IMG/VR virus record: IMGVR_UViG_3300017731_000057
Coordinates: 1 to 23,753 of that record
Direction: 5' to 3' (one strand)
DNA: 23,753 nucleotides
Source of the DNA: a virus
The notes under the pieces are model-generated. The model was not told where the DNA came from and ran no database searches. It saw only the letters and a list, made by a program, of their open reading frames with translations. The position numbers and the translations under genes were made by a program. This document shows, in pieces, positions 15,439 to 21,482 of this stretch (within the stretch, counting starts at the first letter, position 1; each line of letters starts with the position of its first letter).

Positions 15439-16021
15439 CAGGATATGACCATGTTCCTTCTGGTACAAAGTATATACTTTCTGGAAGATTACAGTAATCC
15501 ATAATGTCATGTTGAGTTACATCAGTTCCTACATAAATAGCATCTGCAATGTATTTAAACATTAACTTTGTAGGTTTGTCTTTAACAAAACCTTTGTGAA
15601 AATTAATATCAATTAGTTCATATAGTCGCTGCAAATAGTTTAGAGTTTGGATGGTTACTTCTCCACCTCTTTTCTTGTCTAACTTTCTTGTCATTAAGTC
15701 AAAGCTAATGTTAGGTCTAGTTTTCATTTCAAATGTATATCTGTCATTCGCAAGTTTGGCACCTTCTTCCGTTAAGATACGCAGCTGATGAGAGAAAGAC
15801 ATCTTTAATTTTAAATCGGAAAGATTAAATTCATAAGAAACAAAGACAGGTTTACCTGCTTTAGTTAATCCTAGAAATCTTTTACCACCATAACTTTTAA
15901 GTAATAAAGTTTTAGCTTTCTTTTCTTCTTTAAGTTTAAGCTTATTTATATGTGTTGTTGATATTAAATTATCATTTAATTCTTTTTGTGTTTTTGTCAT
16001 AAATTTTGTATTTATAGACAT
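15428..16021 (-). CDS. 197-aa hypothetical protein
   Basis: A perfect AAGGAGG lies 6 bases before the ATG, stronger than most genes here, implying high expression. The N-terminal third is a lysine-rich helix (about 22-45). The middle contains strands (GGKRFLGLTKAGKPVFVSYEF) and a basic segment (RKLDKKRGG, about 112-120). The C-terminal third is helical and ends with DYCNLPESIYFVPEGTWSYPDEL. No family is recognised. It overlaps the SET gene downstream and a 27-aa ORF upstream, so the three are probably co-translated. Confidence 0.5.
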   Translation of the reverse strand: MSINTKFMTKTQKELNDNLISTTHINKLKLKEEKKAKTLLLKSYGGKRFLGLTKAGKPVFVSYEFNLSDLKLKMSFSHQLRILTEEGAKLANDRYTFEMKTRPNISFDLMTRKLDKKRGGEVTIQTLNYLQRLYELIDINFHKGFVKDKPTKLMFKYIADAIYVGTDVTQHDIMDYCNLPESIYFVPEGTWSYPDEL

Positions 16022-16095
16022 ATATGTCCTCCTTCTTCTAAATCTTTAAAGCATTCTTCACAAAAATATTCTAACCCTGGTATTGGGTGACTCAT
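16012..16095 (-). CDS. 27-aa cysteine-containing micropeptide
   Basis: The peptide begins MSHPIPGLEYFCEECFKDL and ends HICL. Its ATG overlaps the preceding stop (TAATG), and its 3' end overlaps the next gene by 10 bases. Cys12 and Cys15 form a CxxC knuckle with a further His24 and Cys26, enough for one metal site. The Glu-Glu-Gly-Gly codons also encode the AAGGAGG of the next gene, so this stretch may be kept partly for that site. Confidence 0.4.
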   Translation of the reverse strand: MSHPIPGLEYFCEECFKDLEEGGHICL

Positions 16096-16301
16096 TATTC
16101 TTCTTCCTCTCTCATTTTATTGTAGTAAAAGTTATAATCTTTAACGAATTGTCCTATTAACTCATCTACTTTTGTTGTATTAGGTAATGTATTTGTTCTA
16201 CTATCTCCTAAGTATCCTATTAATGTTACTGCCCAATGTCTTAATTTCATTGGTGCATTAAATATATTATCTACAGAATCATCTCTTTTTGGTTTAGCCA
16301 T
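16095..16301 (-). CDS. 68-aa hypothetical protein
   Basis: The 68-aa product is probably helical: a basic N-terminus (MAKPKRDD), a central segment LRHWAVTLIGYLGD (about 20-33) that is only moderately hydrophobic, and an acidic helix ending KMREEEE. The ATG overlaps the end of the lysozyme gene by 8 bases, and its stop overlaps the next small ORF by one. No motif is recognised. Being coupled to the lysozyme-like gene it could modulate lysis, but nothing in the sequence proves it. Confidence 0.5.
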   Translation of the reverse strand: MAKPKRDDSVDNIFNAPMKLRHWAVTLIGYLGDSRTNTLPNTTKVDELIGQFVKDYNFYYNKMREEEE

Positions 16302-16710
16302 GTTTATCTACATCTCCCCAACAGTGTTTGCTACTATTCCAATGATACCAACCGTCATTGTACACTAACCATGAAGCCACTGCTGTTGATACTTTAGGGT
16401 TAGTTCTATTGCTTTTTATTTTTAATTTTGGTTTTAGCCATGCCCATGTATCATCATTAAATTGCCATAGTCCTATGTCTCTTGTTCCATTTGTATTGTC
16501 ATTTACTACATAGTCTCTACCTGAAGATTCACAATATATAATTGCTAATGCTTTAGGTATGTCTTCTTGTTTAAAGTATTCAGATACTAATGGTTTCCAT
16601 TCAATAACATATTCTATTTTTTTTTCAATGTTTCTACATTGGACATACTCAGCTATACTGTCTAGGCTCACAGGCAAAGATAATGCACAACTGAGTAATA
16701 TTCCAACCAC
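16294..16710 (-). CDS. Lysozyme-like (SLT-type) muralytic protein
   Basis: After a short hydrophobic N-terminus (VGILLSCALSLPVS, a weak signal or anchor) this 138-aa protein has IPKALAIIYCESSGRDY (51-67, catalytic-type Glu61 in CESSGR), NTNGTRDIGLWQFNDDTW (72-89) and VASWLVYNDGWYHWNSSKHCW (111-131). This is the lysozyme/transglycosylase fold of cell-wall enzymes typical of actinobacteria and their phages, which cleave the glycan strand. GTG 16710 is chosen because the frame opens only 3 bases after the previous stop. It may be the endolysin, or an entry enzyme, although it is far from the holin. Confidence 0.7.
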   Translation of the reverse strand: MVGILLSCALSLPVSLDSIAEYVQCRNIEKKIEYVIEWKPLVSEYFKQEDIPKALAIIYCESSGRDYVVNDNTNGTRDIGLWQFNDDTWAWLKPKLKIKSNRTNPKVSTAVASWLVYNDGWYHWNSSKHCWGDVDKHG

Positions 16711-16712
16711 TT

Positions 16713-17027
16713 CTAGGCCATTGCTTTTCTTAACTTATTAAGTAAGCGTTGTCCTTTCTTTTTCATAGTTGTACTATCTGCAGGTGTACTAACTAAGTAA
16801 TAAAGGTAATGTCCTCTTTTCTTAGCTGGCATAGTTGCAATATCATAACCTTCAGCTCTAAGGTTAAACAATGTACTACCGAATCTAGTACATCTAAGGT
16901 CAAAAACAAACTCACCATTACTAATAGGTTCTTTAAAACGATTTGTTTCTAAAGCCCATCTAATGAGTTCCTCTTTTGATTTAATATCTTTAGGAACAGT
17001 TATGCCCCTAAACGATTCTACTATCAT
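16713..17027 (-). CDS. Winged-helix/HTH-like small protein
   Basis: This 104-aa protein carries the stretch FDLRCTRFGSTLFNLRAEGYDIATMPAKKRGHYLYYLV (about 42-79), which has the pattern of a helix, (N/D)LRxxGYxI, a wing and a final strand seen in small phage winged-helix proteins. The C-terminus is basic (KKKGQRLLNKLRKAMA). The ATG has AGGAG upstream and overlaps the TGA of the preceding 42-aa gene. It probably binds DNA as a regulator or replication accessory factor. The partner site is unknown. Confidence 0.5.
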   Translation of the reverse strand: MIVESFRGITVPKDIKSKEELIRWALETNRFKEPISNGEFVFDLRCTRFGSTLFNLRAEGYDIATMPAKKRGHYLYYLVSTPADSTTMKKKGQRLLNKLRKAMA

Positions 17028-17152
17028 TTATTTCTCCTAATCTCTACCATATATTGAAGACAACCTAAATTGTTACAAGCAATAATACGATAGTTTTTTT
17101 TTCTTTTTTTTATAGATAGAATTTTAGTACAGTCTTTACACTGTTCCTTCAT
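17024..17152 (-). CDS. 42-aa zinc-finger-like protein
   Basis: This short gene fits between two others: its ATG lies inside the last codons of the zinc-ribbon gene upstream, and its TGA overlaps the next ATG. Cysteines stand at 5 and 8 (CKDC) and 26 and 31 (CNNLGC), a four-ligand zinc-knuckle layout split by a Lys/Arg-rich loop (KKRKKN). That loop is encoded by A8-G-A9 on the - strand, a sequence prone to polymerase or ribosome slippage. A nucleic-acid-binding role is inferred. Confidence 0.5.
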   Translation of the reverse strand: MKEQCKDCTKILSIKKRKKNYRIIACNNLGCLQYMVEIRRNK

Positions 17153-17687
17153 TTAAGTTCCAGTCTTCGGGGATATCATTATTATCCATCCACCAAGACT
17201 TTCTCCATTTACCACTATGTCCACCGCATATAGCAGGGTCATTAGTAGAACAAACAAAGTCTGGACTTTTATCTGATTTTTTATTGTTACGATTATCAAA
17301 GACCATTTGTCCACAGTAAGGACATTTTAAATCGTCTCTATATTTTTTTGCTTCGGCCATTTTACTAACCACTCCTTGAATAGTTGATGAGTTATCTCCA
17401 CCTTCTATTTCTATCTCTGTAACTTCTCCCATTATACTAGATACTTTTTCTATAAGGGGTAGTTTTTCAAATGATTCTTGTGTGAATACCTCTGGCATAT
17501 CTGATAATTTTTCAATAAATCCAAAGTATTTATCTAATTGTTTATCATTATAATCAGTAAGTTTCATAGGAAATTTAAGTACTTGACAGTATTGATTAGC
17601 TAATCCTAGAATTTTCATTCTAGTTTCACTATTCTTTCCCTCTAACATAGCGTTAACAGTTGTTTGTATAAACTCCATATCTGCCAT
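17136..17687 (-). CDS. Zinc-ribbon protein paired with the annealing protein
   Basis: The N-terminal 115 residues of this 183-aa protein are helical and unfamiliar. The C-terminus has CPYCGQMVFDNR (122-133) and FVCSTNDPAICGG (145-156), giving Cys122, Cys125, Cys146 and Cys154 as a zinc ribbon, then a Trp-rich end (KWRKSWW). The CPxCG-x2-V-x-D-NR ... PDFxC form is common in phage proteins next to recombination genes. The start overlaps the annealing-protein stop (TAATG), so the two are made together, and a role in single-strand DNA handling is likely. Confidence 0.55.
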   Translation of the reverse strand: MADMEFIQTTVNAMLEGKNSETRMKILGLANQYCQVLKFPMKLTDYNDKQLDKYFGFIEKLSDMPEVFTQESFEKLPLIEKVSSIMGEVTEIEIEGGDNSSTIQGVVSKMAEAKKYRDDLKCPYCGQMVFDNRNNKKSDKSPDFVCSTNDPAICGGHSGKWRKSWWMDNNDIPEDWNLNEGTV

Positions 17688-18229
17688 TAGAAAGGTGCCT
17701 CAGCTATAGTTCCATCATCATTTAACTTAACTTCATCTATAGGTTTTGGTTCTGGTTTAGGAACTTTGTTCTCTTTTAAACGCATGTCAACTTTAGTAAC
17801 TTCAACTGAAGCTTCTCTAGCTGCCTCAGCCGCAGCCTCTTCTTCAGTCTGAGTTGAACCTGACCATAGCTCTACACCAAGACCAAACCTCATACATGCA
17901 CGCTTAAATGCATCTGATTCTGCGTCTTTAAGGTTAGTACCATCATTGAACTTATCATTGTTCATTTTAAATGTATCTATATCACCAAAGCCATCGTAAC
18001 TTCCCATACCTTCAATAGTTATAGTACCTTTAGCACCTACTATTCTCTTTTCACCGTTGTGTGTACTATATACTGGTTCACATTTCCAGGTATAGTTAAT
18101 ACCACTATCTCTTAGTCTTTCAACATAATTAGCGTGTGGTACATAGTCCCCAAACTTCCCAGCTGGTGCTTTCTTAACCAAATGGGGTGGAAAAGGGGAT
18201 AATAATTTCTTGGTATCTTTTTCTACCAT
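17687..18229 (-). CDS. Rad52/Sak-like single-strand annealing protein
   Basis: This 180-aa protein shows APAGKFGDYVPHANYVERL (21-39), a central beta sheet (WKCEPVY, AKGTITIEG) and LKDAESDAFKRACMRFGLGVELWS (100-123), the signature block of Rad52/22-type phage recombinases. These proteins bind single-stranded DNA and anneal complementary strands in recombination-dependent replication and repair. The last 55 residues are acidic and disordered, a possible partner-binding tail. AGGAAGG precedes the ATG, and a clear terminator lies just upstream, so this gene opens its own transcription unit. Confidence 0.75.
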   Translation of the reverse strand: MVEKDTKKLLSPFPPHLVKKAPAGKFGDYVPHANYVERLRDSGINYTWKCEPVYSTHNGEKRIVGAKGTITIEGMGSYDGFGDIDTFKMNNDKFNDGTNLKDAESDAFKRACMRFGLGVELWSGSTQTEEEAAAEAAREASVEVTKVDMRLKENKVPKPEPKPIDEVKLNDDGTIAEAPF

Positions 18230-18258
18230 AATATCCTTCCTATATATTCATAATAGAG

Positions 18259-18286
18259 AAAAGAAATAAAGGGACCGATAGGTCCC
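18259..18286 (-). terminator. Rho-independent terminator
   Basis: On the - strand GGGACC, loop TATC and GGTCCC form a perfect 6-bp stem followed by TTTATTTCTTTT. It lies 8 bases after the stop of the 44-aa gene and upstream of the annealing-protein gene, ending the HTH-phosphoesterase unit. The + strand side lacks a comparable T tract. Confidence 0.75.
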
Positions 18287-18294
18287 GTTAATTC

Positions 18295-18429
18295 TTAACC
18301 TATTTTTTCTTTTTCTAAGTTAGTTATACCTCTTTCAATTGGCACTAGTTCAACTCTTTCATCTTCATATCTTACTATAAAGTAAGGTTGAGTCCCAATT
18401 CCAGCGTATTCTATTCCTATTACTTTCAT
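18295..18429 (-). CDS. 44-aa hypothetical protein
   Basis: This short ORF lies between the phosphoesterase stop and the terminator, with AGAAGG about 11 bases before its ATG. The sequence reads as a small beta sheet (KVIGIEYAG, PYFIVRYEDERVELVPI), then a charged tail (NLEKEKIG). The terminator placed right behind it supports it as the last gene of its operon. No family is recognised. Confidence 0.55.
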   Translation of the reverse strand: MKVIGIEYAGIGTQPYFIVRYEDERVELVPIERGITNLEKEKIG

Positions 18430-18457
18430 TGCTTGACATACCTTCTGTTAATATGTA

Positions 18458-19513
18458 CTATACATCTTCCAATTTTACTAGATATTCTGCTGTTACGCCA
18501 GTACCTGCCTTACAAAATAGTAACCATTGACATGGTCTACCCATGCTAGCTAACTGTTCTAATGCATATGTATTGTAACTTTCAGTACTACCATTAACCC
18601 ATAACCTTATATCATTAAGATACATTGTTGTAGGTGTATGAAAATGGCCTGCTACAGCGTTGTCAAAGTCTGGCATAAGACCATTAGCTGCTAATGTTTT
18701 CCAACCTTGTAGCTTCTTACCGAAACCATACCATGGAAATCCACTAAAACCTCTCACATTGTCTCCGTGCCACAATAAAAACTTACATTCTTTACCTAAA
18801 TCAGCTATGTCGAACCAATGATTGTCTCCTGTACTGTCAGGTATTGTAAATTTTATACGCTTTTCATCTCTAAATACCATCTTCATGATGTTACCTAGCA
18901 TCCTATCAGCGTTAGAATCTGGATGATAGTCTTTACGACTACGACCACCTAAATGGCCATGATTACCTATAACCCAATGAACATCTACTTCATTAAAGTT
19001 AGCAAGTAATATATCAAAGAACTTACCTATAATTCTAGGCCCATCAACTGTTACTTGTTTGTATAAGCTGCTGTCAATTAAATGTGATTGGCCTGGAAAT
19101 ATTAATTCACCTTCTATAATATCTCCAACTGCAAACACTGCAACTTTATTAACAGGATGAGATTGTCTTTGTACATTAGTAATGTCAACTATCTTTTTAG
19201 CATAAGCTATTACTCTTTCTTCTGCTACTTCTGTATTGTAATCAGGTGTAACTTTAGCAAGTTGTATGTCACTTAATACTGCTATGGCTATTTCTTCATC
19301 CTTAGTCTTCTTTAAGTTAGAAGGTTTAGGTATTGAAGGTTTGTCCCATGTTCTTAAGTTAGCTGATACTGCATCATATACTGCATCAACCATCTCTTCT
19401 TTTTTATTCTTTGACTTCTCAAGTTTTTTTAAAAGATTTAAGTTATCTTTTTTTAAATCTTGAATAACTTTAGATTCAACTTCAGCCATTAAGCTATCAA
19501 TATCTTTAGACAT
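18458..19513 (-). CDS. Calcineurin-like metallophosphoesterase
   Basis: After an N-terminal coiled coil (about 1-45), this 351-aa protein has the metallophosphoesterase motifs in order: SDIQL (81-85), GDIIEGE (130-136), GNHGH (183-187), WHGD (248-251) and GHFHTP (289-294). They bind two metal ions for phosphodiester hydrolysis. The usual Asp-x-His of motif I is Asp-x-Gln here (Gln84), a variant I have seen in other phage members. Phage relatives are usually taken as SbcD-like nucleases, but no Rad50/SbcC partner lies nearby. It overlaps the HTH gene by 8 bases, suggesting a joint role on DNA. Confidence 0.75.
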   Translation of the reverse strand: MSKDIDSLMAEVESKVIQDLKKDNLNLLKKLEKSKNKKEEMVDAVYDAVSANLRTWDKPSIPKPSNLKKTKDEEIAIAVLSDIQLAKVTPDYNTEVAEERVIAYAKKIVDITNVQRQSHPVNKVAVFAVGDIIEGELIFPGQSHLIDSSLYKQVTVDGPRIIGKFFDILLANFNEVDVHWVIGNHGHLGGRSRKDYHPDSNADRMLGNIMKMVFRDEKRIKFTIPDSTGDNHWFDIADLGKECKFLLWHGDNVRGFSGFPWYGFGKKLQGWKTLAANGLMPDFDNAVAGHFHTPTTMYLNDIRLWVNGSTESYNTYALEQLASMGRPCQWLLFCKAGTGVTAEYLVKLEDV

Positions 19514-19751
19514 TGTTATCCCTTTCTAGCTTTTGTAAGTATCTTCTTATTGCAGATTCAGATATTTCTATACCAAATTCATCATGCAATAACCTATGTA
19601 CTACATAAGGTCTCATCTTTATTTTCTTTTTTACTATTCTATCTTTTAAAGCAATCCAAAAAGGTTCTGCTTCTGGAGTAATTCTATCCTCAACATAGTT
19701 ACCTTTCTTTCCATGCTCTGCTTCATTAAGTAGTTCATCTATATTTGTCAT
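19506..19751 (-). CDS. HTH DNA-binding protein
   Basis: The 81-aa product has an acidic N-terminus and a helical C-terminal half: RPYVVHRLLHDEFGIEISESAIRRYLQKL (47-75), two helices with a G-I-x-(I/V)-S turn and a recognition-type helix. There is no Shine-Dalgarno sequence. A TATAAT box 6 bases before the ATG suggests leaderless transcription. It heads an operon with the metallophosphoesterase. It may regulate that operon or guide the enzyme to DNA. A small-terminase-like role was considered but lacks support. Confidence 0.55.
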   Translation of the reverse strand: MTNIDELLNEAEHGKKGNYVEDRITPEAEPFWIALKDRIVKKKIKMRPYVVHRLLHDEFGIEISESAIRRYLQKLERDNNV

Positions 19752-19757
19752 AAGATA

Positions 19758-19763
19758 ATTATA
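19758..19763 (-). promoter_or_regulatory. Candidate -10 box placed for a leaderless transcript
   Basis: TATAAT on the - strand is followed by six bases and then the ATG at 19751. TTGTAT lies upstream with a short 15-bp spacer across a T8 tract. It comes after the U-rich end of the structured RNA element, consistent with a fresh transcription start for the HTH-phosphoesterase-44aa operon. Confidence 0.4.
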
Positions 19764-19801
19764 GTTGATTTAAAAAAAATACAAGTAAATATAAAAGAAA
19801 A

Positions 19802-19952
19802 TGGTGGAGGTGGGAGGAGTTTAACCTCCGTTAGCATAATATCAACGGGTAGTTGTTTATGCTCTAACTTGGACACCCCCATCCACAGATGGAATACCGT
19901 GCTTAAGGTCGGAAAGGAGTACAACCCACTGTTGCCAGTTGCACGGTACCCC
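19802..19952 (-). ncRNA. Structured RNA with tRNA-like 3' domain (candidate)
   Basis: The gap of 216 bases between two - strand genes is structure-rich. 3' part, read on the - strand: GGGGGTG (19880-19874) pairs with CACCTCC (19812-19806). Inside, a long hairpin joins 19868-19857 with 19839-19830 (10 bp, two-base bulge), capped by CAAC/GTTG. Next comes GGAGG-TTAAACT-CCTCC (19829-19813), a 5-bp stem with a 7-base T-loop-like loop, then A and CCA (19805-19802). The closing stem can extend and is followed by a T-rich run. 5' part: TACCGTGC/GCACGGTA (19948-19941 with 19902-19895), with GGGGTAC/GTACTCC (19952-19946 with 19922-19916) as a competing pairing. Two G.U pairs here would be A.C mismatches on the other strand. 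Confidence 0.5.
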
Positions 19953-19967
19953 TAATTTTCCTTCCTT

Positions 19968-21482
19968 CTATTGTAGCTGATTCAGTTGATAAGCAAACTC
20001 TTTTACTTCATCAACATCAGCTAGCCTAGTAATTCCTGAACGCTTACATTGTTCAATACAATCTTTTAATAAGTTATTTGAGTTTGAATTATGTAATCCA
20101 AAGACATACATATCACTAACCCATATTCTTTTAGGTGGTTGTTTAGCCAGCCAAGCTAACGCTGGGCCATCAACTAAGTTACCACCGCCAGTCCATCTAT
20201 CTAGATAGTCTTGATTAACTCTCTTACCATTTTGACCAATGATACGCAATGAACCTGTTTCCCAATCCTGACCTCTATCGTTATACATAGCAATAGTAAC
20301 TGCAGGTAACATCTGCATTATTTCTAGTATATCTTCGCCACTAAAGGACATAGAACCTGACGCATCTATTAGTATTGTTCCACCATATACTCTTTGTTTT
20401 TGTTTGAATACTTTTTTATCCACACACCAACGATTCATATACTTTGGATTTACACCGTAATCCATAGGCCTGTATTCTCTACCACCTTTAATTTTAGATT
20501 GTAGATTTACTTCAAGATGAGGTTTGAATATTTGCATCTTACCCCACTTACCTGCCATATCATTTAGATTAGGTTTATAATTCATATTACTATTACTCTG
20601 AGATGTCATTTCAAACATCTGCTCTGCATTTCTAGACATTAATTCATCAAGTGAAGCTATATCATCACCTTCACCTTCTGAACTGTTACCACTTGTTTGC
20701 TTATTAGCACTATTAGCTTTTTGTTTAGCTAATGCAGCTTTTCTGGCTTGTTCAAGAACCTGTTCCTCTTTAGGTGGTTCACTAAACTGTTCCATAAGTT
20801 TAAACAAGATTTTAGCTGCATTTCTAGTTTTAATATACTTACTAGGTTTTTTATAATAACCTCTAGTATATGTAATTCTTTCCCATAAATTATTTGCTTG
20901 TTTAAAGCACCAATTTATTTGATTGAGTCGCAAATTAGTTAATGCTTTTGCTGAGTCCCTAGGTATTTCTCTTAGGTCTTCAAATATTTCTATCAAAGAT
21001 GCAAACTCTTTACTAGCTGGCCTTCTTCCAGAATAATAACTATTGCTATTAGTTTCTATAGGTGCCATACATATCATAATATATGAAACTATATCGAACA
21101 AAGAACTATTATAAAATAAATCTATAGCTCTTTCTTCATGAATAGGTTGACATACAACCCAATCATCTAGATATATATCTTTTATACCTAAGTTATAGTT
21201 AATACGAATTTCTTCACATATCTCAATGCATTTTTCATTCTCATTCTCTTTGAGTTTACCTACAGTTTTAGGACTCCACTTAGCATGGCCAAGTTCATGT
21301 CTTCTAATTTGTTTGTTATGGTTTGAACCACATAATGAACATAGTTCATCATCTGTAGGAACATACATTTCATGAGATAGAGTAGAAGTTCTAGGTTGAT
21401 TTGCATCATCATAGATTTTCCATGGTCCCTCCCCAGAAGCTATTTCTGGAAAGGGTACCTTACTATTCTTCTTCTTGTACAT
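19968..21482 (-). CDS. CobT/DUF2201-like protein with HExxH and VWA domain
   Basis: The N-terminal part of this 504-aa protein has CSLC (48-51), RRHELGHAKWSP (60-71), a metallopeptidase-type HExxH, and CEEIRIN (89-95), a possible third ligand. A helical middle (about 130-235) is followed by a Lys/Gln/Ser-rich linker (about 245-300). The C-terminal von Willebrand A domain carries TILIDASGSMS (369-379), the MIDAS DxSxS, with later WTGGG and WVSD elements. This matches predicted metallopeptidase/VWA proteins that work with MoxR-type ATPases, which act as chaperones remodelling target complexes. It overlaps its ATPase gene by 20 bases. The target is unknown; cobalamin synthesis is unlikely without chelatase genes. 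Confidence 0.7.
   Translation of the reverse strand: MYKKKNSKVPFPEIASGEGPWKIYDDANQPRTSTLSHEMYVPTDDELCSLCGSNHNKQIRRHELGHAKWSPKTVGKLKENENEKCIEICEEIRINYNLGIKDIYLDDWVVCQPIHEERAIDLFYNSSLFDIVSYIMICMAPIETNSNSYYSGRRPASKEFASLIEIFEDLREIPRDSAKALTNLRLNQINWCFKQANNLWERITYTRGYYKKPSKYIKTRNAAKILFKLMEQFSEPPKEEQVLEQARKAALAKQKANSANKQTSGNSSEGEGDDIASLDELMSRNAEQMFEMTSQSNSNMNYKPNLNDMAGKWGKMQIFKPHLEVNLQSKIKGGREYRPMDYGVNPKYMNRWCVDKKVFKQKQRVYGGTILIDASGSMSFSGEDILEIMQMLPAVTIAMYNDRGQDWETGSLRIIGQNGKRVNQDYLDRWTGGGNLVDGPALAWLAKQPPKRIWVSDMYVFGLHNSNSNNLLKDCIEQCKRSGITRLADVDEVKEFAYQLNQLQ

Noticed and set aside
15133-15510. Longer 125-aa version of the SET protein
   Set aside because: The extra N-terminus lies inside the preceding gene and has no SET homology; ATG 15438 directly precedes the domain.
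19802-19880. Standard tRNA gene
   Set aside because: Acceptor and T-arm fit, but no D-arm with GG and no anticodon arm with U33 and a 5-bp stem can be formed, and the T loop lacks the conserved C.
19905-19943. Leader peptide starting at GTG in the structured region (- strand, 13 codons)
   Set aside because: The only purine tract at usual distance is part of a stem and the frame has no other support.
19895-19952. Small signal-recognition-particle RNA on the + strand (GGTCGGAAAGGA resembles its apical loop)
   Set aside because: The internal-loop and tetraloop pairing of SRP helix 8 cannot be formed, and the stems fold better on the - strand.
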